Source of the DNA: Polyrhizophydium stewartii
Lineage: Eukaryota > Chytridiomycota > Chytridiomycetes > Rhizophydiales
Direction of reading: 5' to 3'
Assembly: GCA_027604665.1 (NCBI GenBank)
Contig: JADGIZ010000368.1
Span: forward strand, 1-14,926
DNA: 14,926 nt
Positions within the stretch are counted from its first letter, which is position 1; the number at the start of each line of letters is the position of its first letter. Shown one piece after another: positions 9,535 through 14,926 of the stretch. A program made the position numbers and the translations under genes. The notes beneath the pieces were generated by a model. That model was not told the DNA's origin and ran no database searches. It was given only the letters and a program-made list of their open reading frames with translations.

Positions 9535-9714
9535 GCACGCCAATCGGGACCACGTGCACCATGTTATGATTGTCGAATTGTTTTGCAAGCCGAGAGAGAG
9601 AGAGCGTGTGTGAGTTGTGATGGCTGTCATTGTTGAAGAAAGAGACCATTCGTTTCCAGAGTGAGAGAAAGGAGTGTGTGTTATTCGCGCTGTCAGTAGG
9701 CTGCTGTCGCAATG
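9535..9714. other. Convergent intergenic gap between ATG2 and RRP41
   Basis: These 180 bases lie between the stop codons of two genes transcribed towards each other, so the 3' UTRs must be short or overlap. There is a GA-dinucleotide run at 9592-9604 and a CACGTG hexamer at 9551-9556. I see no canonical AATAAA on either strand. Confidence 0.6.
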
Positions 9715-10791
9715 TCAGATTGGCCGCGGCGTTTTGCACGCTTTTCGGACAGCCTCGTCAAGCGACTCTGCGAGCGACTTGCAGCCCTCTGTGGCCAGAT
9801 CGAGGACGTCTTTGAAGTGGTCGAGGTGCAAGCGCGACTCCATCTGCGGGTGCACATCATAAGGGTCGTCGCGTCAGCTGTCATTACCGAGTCTGGAAAT
9901 GGATGATCGACAGGGCGTGCGGCTTACGTTGAGCATCGTGAGCTTTCCGCTCTTGGGAAGCATGGCGACGGTTAGGGCGGGCGTCTCTGCCGACTCCTCG
10001 ATGTAGTTGAGGTCGAGCAGGGCGGTGCCGCTTGCAAAGCCTGCCGAGCAGGCGACGACGTAGTCCGACATGGGGATGCCGGCATCGATCATGGCGAGGC
10101 ACGATGCGTTGATGGCGGCATGCAAGGCGCCTGCGTTTGGCACGTGCGAGTATCAGCGTGGTGCCGTCGCTCACAATTGAGGGCCTCGCGGGACGCAGGC
10201 GGGACACGGACCGCCGTCGAGCTGCAGGATCTGGATGTAGATGTCGATCTCGGAGCGCGGGAACGTGGCGGTCATCACGACGGGCTCAAAGGTGCGCTTG
10301 ATGACCGAGGCGATCTCGAGCAGGCGCTTGTCGCGGCGGGTGCGCGACTTGCGTTCGCCCGAGCTGAAGCTGGCGACGTTGTACTCGACGTTGATGACGG
10401 CGCGGTCGTGCAGCTGCGCGCTTTGGGTCCTGGGCTGCACGGGCGTCGGCATGAGGTCAGCGGGAGTTTGCCAGAGGCACTGATACTGGAAGAGCGGCGG
10501 GCTGGCTTTCGTGCGAGGCGCACCTCCTTTGGGCCGTAGACGGCCGCAAGGCACTTGGTGTTGCCGAGCTCGACATACGCCGAGCCGTCGGCAACGGCGA
10601 ACAAGCCGACGCGCGTCAGCAGCCGGCGCAGCTCGGGCGGCCTGCGTCCATCGACGCGCAGGCCTGGCCGTGCGCGGGCAGCGCGGACGCCGAGGGTCAG
10701 CCGCGGGTGCTGGACGCCGCAGAATCAGGCGAGGCGGCCGCGGCCCGCAGCAGAGACTCGCACCCTCGGGCGCCAGCAGCTCGCGCGACAT
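9715..10791 (-). CDS. RRP41: Exosome core RNase PH-like subunit Rrp41/Ski6
   Basis: Subunit of the nine-protein RNA exosome ring (EXOSC4/Ski6 type), which threads RNA to the Rrp44 nuclease for 3'-5' processing and decay in nucleus and cytoplasm. Proposed exons on the minus strand: 10791-10764, 10663-10524, 10434-10212, 10130-9928, 9843-9715, in phase, giving 240 aa (yeast Ski6 is 246). Visible blocks: MSRELLAPEGLRVDGRRPPE, the canonical start; GSAYVELGNTKCLAAVYGPKE; DRAVINVEYNVASFSSGERK; PRSEIDIYIQILQLDGG; AINASCLAMIDAGIPMSDYV; CSAGFASGTALLDLNYIEES; and the ending MESRLHLDHFKDVL. The single RNase PH fold spans nearly the whole protein. Eukaryotic Rrp41 is structural and RNA-guiding, not catalytic. 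It is divergent from RPC4 over 53 bp. Confidence 0.96.
9844..10763 (-). other. RRP41 introns 1-4 (with exons 2-4)
   Basis: Introns on the minus strand are 10763-10664 (GTGCGA, branch CTGAC at 10700-10696), 10523-10435 (GTGCGC, CTGAC 10460-10456), 10211-10131 (GTCCGT, CTGAT 10156-10152) and 9927-9844 (GTAAGC, CTGAC 9877-9873). Every junction restores conserved sequence: APEGLRVDG, GPKEPRTQS, QLDGGALHAA and LTMLNMESRLH. The first coding exon is only 28 nt. Confidence 0.9.
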
Positions 10792-10844
10792 GACTGACGT
10801 CGCAGAAAACCGGAAATCACGGTGTCGCCGACTCCTGCCCGCCT
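10792..10844. promoter_or_regulatory. 53-bp bidirectional promoter region, RRP41/RPC4
   Basis: Only 53 bases separate the ATG of RRP41 (minus) from the ATG of RPC4 (plus), so both 5' leaders and the core promoter must lie within it or overlap the coding sequence. It contains TGACGTCG at 10795-10802, one base from the palindromic CRE/ATF site TGACGTCA, and an ACCGGAAAT element around 10809-10817. No TATA box is seen. That these elements act is inference. Confidence 0.6.
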
Positions 10845-12678
10845 ATGTCGCAACGCCCCGCCCGCCTCGGGTCGCTGCGTCCCAATCGCCTGCCGCCCCG
10901 GCCGGCTGCTGCTGCTGCGGGAACAGGGCCTGCCGGCGCCAACGCAGACGCCGCGCCCGCAGATCGCCCCGCAGCGGCAGATGCCGCCGGCGCCGGCCCA
11001 AATGCCACGACGACGACAGTGCCGGCCGCAGCGCCGGCCGGCAGTGACCCTGCATCCGGCAGCACCGCGGCAGCGCCGCCCATCCGCCCGACCAAGGTGG
11101 ACCAGAGACGCCTGCGTCGTGGCGCACCGCCGCTGCCCCTGCTGACCGCACGCTGCCTGCAGAGCGTCACCGGCCCGCGCTTCACGCCGACGATCCCCAC
11201 CACACGCCGAGCTCGGCCCGCTCCGGCCGCGCCGCCGCCCCAGGACGCTGGCGAAGGCCGCGGTCGCGGTCGTGGGCGAGGCCGCGGTGACGGCCCTCCC
11301 GGAGAGGGTCGCGGCAGAGGCCGAGGTCGAGGCAAGCTCGGCAACTGCGTGCCGGCGCGCGGCCTGATCTCGCGCACGCTGACACTCTGCGCTCTGACTT
11401 GAACTGCTCGGCCGTTGACTGCGGCATGGCCGTCGGGTGTGACCTGTGCCGGCGCTGCTCGGGCTGTCGCCACACCCGCCAGGCCGCCCAGAGGTCGAGA
11501 TCACGGCCTCTGGCCCGTTCGCTCTCGGGCCTGCTCTACGCGGTGCGGGATCTGCGTCGGCAACCGAGTCCAACAGTCCTCGGCACAGCTGACGACTTGT
11601 GAGAGCAGGTGCCGTGCAGGTGCCGCGCCGCGGCGGCGAGATCTCGGTGGTCTCCAAGAACGACTCGGAGACCATCTTTGACGACGCCATCGAGACCGGC
11701 GACGAGGCAGCCGAGGCGCTCCTCGCCGATGCATGGTCGCCGCTCACGATCGACCAGAGCAAGCAGCTCCGGCGCTTGCGGCTTGCTGCGAGTGAGTCCG
11801 AGCAGTGCCCGACCCCTCGAGCGCCAGCCGATCTTCGACTTGATACTGACGGCACTCTGTGTGCGCTGCTGCAGAGAAAGCGGCAGATCCCGGCCGGGAC
11901 ATCGTTGGCGGCCCTTCGGACGCCAAACCCAAGAGCGAGGGCATGTTCGTGGACGACACCATGGATGCGGACGACGACGCGGATCCGCCGCCGCCAAAGC
12001 ACATGCTGCATGACCAGGTCGATCAGTCTGGACAGGCTTCTATTTCGACTGCGGCGTCGCTGCTGCCCGGCGAGGACGACATCATGTCTGATCTCACTTC
12101 GGAAGACGTGAGCGGGCGGATGACGCGTCCGACCAGCGCGACGTGGATGCCGACGGTCGATGCGCGATGCTGACACAATCTACAGCTGCTGTTTTTCCAG
12201 TTCCCGTCGGTGATGCCGAGCGTCGCGCCTCCCAGGCAGGACCAGCCTGCAGACGCTGCCCGCCGCGGGCGTCAGGACGCAGTCCTTGCACCTGACCAGC
12301 AACAGCAACAGCAGCAACAGCAGCAACTATCGCTCATGGCGCATGCAGTCAAGGGCAAAGCCGGCAAGCTGATTGTGCGGCGGTCAGGTCGCATGACGCT
12401 GCGCATCGGCGACGTCAACTTTGAGGTGCGTTACGCCGGGGCCGCTTTGTGGTGCCTTGTGACGTCATCCGTATATGCTGATGCTTTGATGTGTTGCATC
12501 GCGGCGGTTGCGGACCGCATCGGACTACCCACCCACCCCACAGCTCAACAGCATTCCCGTGATCAACTTTTCGCAGAATCTGGCCCACTTGGATCCGCTG
12601 GAAAACTCGCTCTGCATGCTCGGCGATGTGCGGAACCGCTTCGTGTGCACACCCGACGTCGAATCGCTGATTGCGTGA
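10845..12678 (+). CDS. RPC53: RNA polymerase III subunit RPC4 (Rpc53)
   Basis: Pol III-specific subunit that pairs with RPC5/Rpc37 in the TFIIF-like subcomplex for initiation, termination and reinitiation on tRNA and 5S genes, in the nucleus. Proposed exons: 10845-11331, 11483-11542, 11609-11791, 11875-12107, 12186-12425, 12544-12678, giving 445 aa. The N-terminal third is Ala/Pro-rich and disordered. Then come GPRFTPTIPTTRR (the family's FTPNI-type motif), an RG-rich stretch (about aa 139-162) and RPEVEITASGPFALGPAL, matching RPEVIQSHSIFEQGPA of human RPC4. An acidic/Pro segment (DADDDADPPPPKHML), LLFFQFPSVMP and a Q10 tract follow. The C-terminal RPC4 domain GKAGKLIVRRSGRMTLRIGD ends in GDVRNRFVCTPDVESLIA. 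The 3' border of exon 1 is ambiguous. Confidence 0.93.
11260..11331 (+). repeat. RG-dipeptide repeat region in RPC4
   Basis: Two blocks of alternating Arg-Gly (about four to five dipeptides each) are separated by DGPPGE. The DNA is a CGCGGT/CGAGGC-type low-complexity run. RG-rich segments are seen at the same place in animal RPC4 (RGRGRPEV) and may bind nucleic acid. Confidence 0.85.
11332..11482 (+). other. RPC4 intron 1, GC-AG or weak GT-AG donor
   Basis: The acceptor at 11482 is well fixed, because the next codons read RPEVEITASGPF. A phase-1 donor is needed. The best-looking choice is gcaagc at 11332 (a third GC donor). Weak in-phase GT donors exist inside the RG-coding stretch, such as gtcgag at 11326. 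The nearest CTGAC is at 11394-11398, and there is no AG from there to the acceptor, about 84 nt. Confidence 0.6.
11543..12543 (+). other. RPC4 introns 2-5 (with exons 3-5)
   Basis: Introns are 11543-11608 (gtgcgg, branch CTGAC 11589-11593), 11792-11874 (gtgagt, CTGAC 11846-11850), 12108-12185 (gtgagc, CTGAC 12170-12174) and 12426-12543 (gtgcgt, CTGAT 12478-12482). Joined protein reads PALRGAVQVPRRGG, LRLAAKKAADPG, LTSEDLLFFQFPS and GDVNFELNSIPV. A second possible acceptor for intron 2 lies 11 nt downstream, at 11619, but does not keep phase with this donor. Confidence 0.82.
12297..12326 (+). repeat. CAG/CAA tract encoding Q10 in RPC4
   Basis: Ten Gln codons, five CAG and five CAA in mixed order, lie between the LLFFQFPSVMP segment and the C-terminal RPC4 domain. 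It is an in-frame low-complexity linker. Confidence 0.93.
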
Positions 12679-12949
12679 GGCACGCTTTTATTAAAGGCTC
12701 AGACTGTTGGAACATAAAGTGTGTGATGTGATTCCTGTCCCTAGCATCGCTATTCAACAAGGCACGGACATCAGGTTGCTCGGAGAAGGATGCGTTTTCA
12801 TTGAGTTGTGTGCTGAGGGGGTGAGGGAGGGAGATCAGGGGAAGGCGCAAAACCAGAACTGAACGAGGGCAAAACGAGAGGGAGAACGAATGTCTGCGGA
12901 AGGACGGGGCACATGCAGGCAGCCGCTTCCTGGAGAGAACCGCGCAGGC
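12679..12949. other. Convergent intergenic gap between RPC4 and MIC60
   Basis: 271 bases lie between two stop codons. ATTAAA at 12690-12695, 12 nt after the RPC4 stop, is a possible poly(A) signal variant. The rest includes a purine-rich, G-rich stretch (about 12815-12895). I see no gene, RNA or transposon in it. Confidence 0.55.
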
Positions 12950-14926
12950 TCACAGAGCACCCATGCTTTGCAGGTTGAGGTGCGTCTCGATCACCTGAAT
13001 GGCCTGCTGCAGCTCAAGGTGCGTGCGAGCGCGGACGAGCCAGTCGCGCGCGAGGCGCTTGGGCCAGCCCGTCAGCTGGTTGATCTCGCGCGCGGCGTCG
13101 TCGACATTGTCGTGCGCGAGGTGGTACTCGGCGCGGGCAATGACGGACTCGACGTCCGAGCCAGCAACCATGCCGTGTTTTGGCAGGATAAAGAACGAGA
13201 ACAGCGACGAGACGGCAAACGCGAGGGTGTCGGCATCCTCGGGCACGAGCTGGCTGCGGCGCAGCGGCGCCTTGATGACCTCAAAGTAGTTGACCAGGTC
13301 CGAGAAGGACGTGTAGTGGTCGCCAATGTCGGCCGGCAGCGACGCGACGATCTCGGCCACAAAGGCGTCGCGCTCGGCGAGGGTCTTGAGGGCACCGAGC
13401 TCGCGCGAGAAGTCGGCGGCGTGCGGGCGTGCGACGGCGTGCTGCAGCGCGCGCACGGTCGACTGAAGCTGGTGGATGCGGTGGCTGCGGTCCAAGCCCT
13501 CGCTCGCGTCGAGCGAGATGCGCTCCAGATACTTGAGCTTGAGCGCGAGGTGGTCGAGGCGCGCGAGGCGGCCGTCGCGCTCGCGGTCGACGCGCGACTT
13601 GACCTCGTCGGACCAGTACTTCTCGAGCTCGGCGGCCTGGCGGGCCAGGTCGTTCTCGAGCGCGGCGCGGAACTCGTCGGCCTGATGACGCAGCTGCTCG
13701 GCAAGGTGCTGTTCGTGCTCCTGCGCAAGGTGGGCGCGCTGCTCAGCGAGCCGCGTCACAAAGGCCGACTCGAGCTCGGCGGTCTGGTGCTGCACGTCGC
13801 GCTGCGAGTCGCCGCGCGCGGCCTCGAGGATCTGCTGGAAGGCCTGTTTCTGCTCGTCAAGGGCCGAGTGCACCAGGGCGACCTCGTCCGCCTCGAGGCT
13901 CTGCACAAACGAGGTCAGCGCGATGAGGTGATCGCGGGCCTGCAGCAGCCGCAGCGACCGGGCCTCGGGCAGGGTCGAGGGGTCCTCGATGGCGTCCAGC
14001 GTCGACGCCAGATCGTGGAGCGTGATGACGAGCGCCTGCAGCACGGGGATGTGCGTCGGCAGCGCGCTGATGGCGGCCTCGATGTCGATCAGCGGCCGCA
14101 GGTCGCCATAGCCGGCGGCAGCCTTGGTCGTCTCGGAGGGCTTGGCCGTCTCGGAGGGCTTGGCGACCTCGACCTTTGCGGGTTCCTCGGCAGGCTTGGC
14201 GACTTCGACGGGCTTGGCCACCACGGCGGGTTTGGCGGGCTCGGCAGCCTTGACGGGCTCGGCGGCCTTGACGGGCTCGGCGGCCTTGACGGGCTCGGCA
14301 GCAGGCTTGGTGGGCTCTGCGACCTTGGGTGCCGGGGCAGGCTTCTTGCTCTCGACGGGCTTTGGCTGCTCGACGGGCTTTGCGGGAGCGGGTGCCTTGG
14401 GCTCCGCCTTTGGCTCCGCGGGCTTGGGGGGCTCGGGCTTCGACGGAGCGGCGCCCGAGACGGTGCTAATGACGGACGAGACGGCGGTCTCGGCGTCGCG
14501 CACGGCGCCGCGGATGGCCTCCTCGCCGCGGCGGAACGAGTCCTTGACCGAGGCGGCGAGGGCCGAGGCGGACTCTGTCGCGCTGTGGATGGTGCGGCCG
14601 GCGGCGTCGAAGGCGGCCTCGGCGGACTGCGAGGCGGCGCGCGCGGCGGCCTGGGCGGAGGCGACTGCGTCGGCGGCGGAGCGCTGGACGTCGGCCAGCG
14701 AGGTCGCGCGGGCGCGGGCCTCTGCGGCGCGCACGGCGTCGAGCGCGGCCTCGCCGCCGGGCACGCGATTGTCGATCCACAGGCGGTGCGCGGCCTCGGA
14801 CTTGGTCGCCGCCAGCGCCGCGGCGGCGTACACGGCGCCCGCGGCCGTGGCGGTCGCCAGCACCCAGCGCACGGGCCGCAGCCCCGAGCGCCGCGGCGGC
14901 GGCGGCGCGGCGCTCGGGGCTGCGGG
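12950..14926 (-). CDS. MIC60: MICOS subunit Mic60/mitofilin (5' partial)
   Basis: Inner-membrane protein that builds crista junctions and contact sites with the outer membrane. The reading frame is open from the right window edge (14926) to TGA at 12952-12950, 658 residues with no intron; no ATG is seen, so the presequence and start lie beyond the window. In order: a Pro/Arg-rich segment; a hydrophobic Ala-rich span (about 14866-14805) as the single membrane anchor; WIDNRVPGGEAALDAV, matching the conserved region after the anchor in Mic60; a Pro/Ala/Lys/Glu-rich linker (about 14448-14105) with an 18-nt repeat; a long charged coiled coil (about 14000-13450); and the C-terminal mitofilin domain ending GWPKRLARDWLVRARTHLEL and QQAIQVIETHLNLQ, the membrane-bending helix and signature of the family. 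A GTG at 14872 is in frame but is no more than an internal Val codon. Confidence 0.94.
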   Translation of the reverse strand, partial: PAAPSAAPPPPRRSGLRPVRWVLATATAAGAVYAAAALAATKSEAAHRLWIDNRVPGGEAALDAVRAAEARARATSLADVQRSAADAVASAQAAARAASQSAEAAFDAAGRTIHSATESASALAASVKDSFRRGEEAIRGAVRDAETAVSSVISTVSGAAPSKPEPPKPAEPKAEPKAPAPAKPVEQPKPVESKKPAPAPKVAEPTKPAAEPVKAAEPVKAAEPVKAAEPAKPAVVAKPVEVAKPAEEPAKVEVAKPSETAKPSETTKAAAGYGDLRPLIDIEAAISALPTHIPVLQALVITLHDLASTLDAIEDPSTLPEARSLRLLQARDHLIALTSFVQSLEADEVALVHSALDEQKQAFQQILEAARGDSQRDVQHQTAELESAFVTRLAEQRAHLAQEHEQHLAEQLRHQADEFRAALENDLARQAAELEKYWSDEVKSRVDRERDGRLARLDHLALKLKYLERISLDASEGLDRSHRIHQLQSTVRALQHAVARPHAADFSRELGALKTLAERDAFVAEIVASLPADIGDHYTSFSDLVNYFEVIKAPLRRSQLVPEDADTLAFAVSSLFSFFILPKHGMVAGSDVESVIARAEYHLAHDNVDDAAREINQLTGWPKRLARDWLVRARTHLELQQAIQVIETHLNLQSMGAL
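14238..14301 (-). repeat. 18-nt tandem repeat (EPVKAA units) in MIC60 linker
   Basis: About three and a half near-identical 18-nt units lie at 14238-14255, 14256-14273, 14274-14291 and 14292-14301 (the last partial), coding for repeated PVKAAE hexapeptides on the minus strand. Units two and three are identical; the first differs by one base. The surrounding linker is a more degenerate Pro/Ala/Lys series. Confidence 0.93.
14876..14925. repeat. Perfect 19-bp inverted repeat with 12-nt GGC loop
   Basis: Left arm 14876-14894 and right arm 14907-14925 are exact reverse complements, separated by four GGC triplets (14895-14906). It lies inside the MIC60 reading frame just upstream of the membrane anchor, coding a Pro/Ala/Arg-rich segment. 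Such a GC-only hairpin would be very stable. Confidence 0.95.

Noticed and set aside
9551..9556. CACGTG E-box between ATG2 and RRP41
   Set aside because: It lies in a convergent 3'-3' gap, where no promoter is expected; a six-base match in GC-rich DNA is easily chance.
9592..9604. GA-dinucleotide run as a regulatory element
   Set aside because: It is a short microsatellite in a 3' gap, with nothing to suggest function.
14870..14872. GTG as start codon of MIC60
   Set aside because: The frame stays open to the window edge, nuclear genes rarely start at GTG, and starting here would remove the mitochondrial presequence.
1..14926. CRISPR array, transposon, tRNA/rRNA gene or biosynthetic cluster
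   Set aside because: Reading both strands gave no direct-repeat/spacer array, no transposase or terminal repeats, no cloverleaf with tRNA boxes, and no enzyme of secondary metabolism; nearly all the sequence is accounted for by five housekeeping genes.
2927..14926. A membrane-contact-site gene cluster (ATG2 with MIC60)
   Set aside because: The two are separated by RNA-metabolism genes and are in opposite orientation; proximity alone gives no support.

Overview
This is a GC-rich, gene-dense, intron-rich nuclear segment of a eukaryote, most likely a fungus and possibly an early-diverging one. The evidence is short spliceosomal introns (49-173 nt) with a recurring CTGAC branch site, very short intergenic gaps, and products found across fungi (Atg2, Rrp41/Ski6, Rpc53/RPC4, Mic60). 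An endoplasmin-type ER Hsp90 is present, which the familiar Dikarya lack. That argues for an early-diverging lineage, but the placement is an inference; no species was identified.

Layout, left to right. (1) 1-2701, plus strand: 3' two-thirds or more of an ER Hsp90 (endoplasmin/GRP94-like) gene, beginning inside an intron and ending in a HEEL retrieval-type tail. Two consecutive introns use GC-AG borders. (2) 2927-9534, plus strand: a complete 14-exon ATG2 gene, about 1,850 residues, the bridge-like lipid transfer protein of autophagy. (3) 9715-10791, minus strand: a complete five-exon RRP41/SKI6 exosome core gene (240 aa). (4) 10845-12678, plus strand: a complete six-exon RNA polymerase III subunit RPC4/Rpc53 gene (445 aa), divergent from RRP41 with only 53 bp between the two ATGs. 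(5) 12950-14926, minus strand: MIC60/mitofilin of the MICOS complex, intronless here and cut by the right window edge before its start codon.

The five genes are ordinary housekeeping genes: ER folding, autophagosome lipid supply, RNA decay, Pol III transcription and crista-junction architecture. They do not form an obvious single pathway. I found no mobile element, CRISPR array, RNA gene or unknown system. The more interesting points are splicing-related (GC-AG introns, all 27 complete introns carrying a CTNAY branch motif, tiny exons, a NAGNAG acceptor), the ER Hsp90 and its unusual tail, the minimal bidirectional promoter, and a perfect 19-bp inverted repeat at the right edge. All exon models were built by hand from splice signals, phase and family conservation; no search was run.
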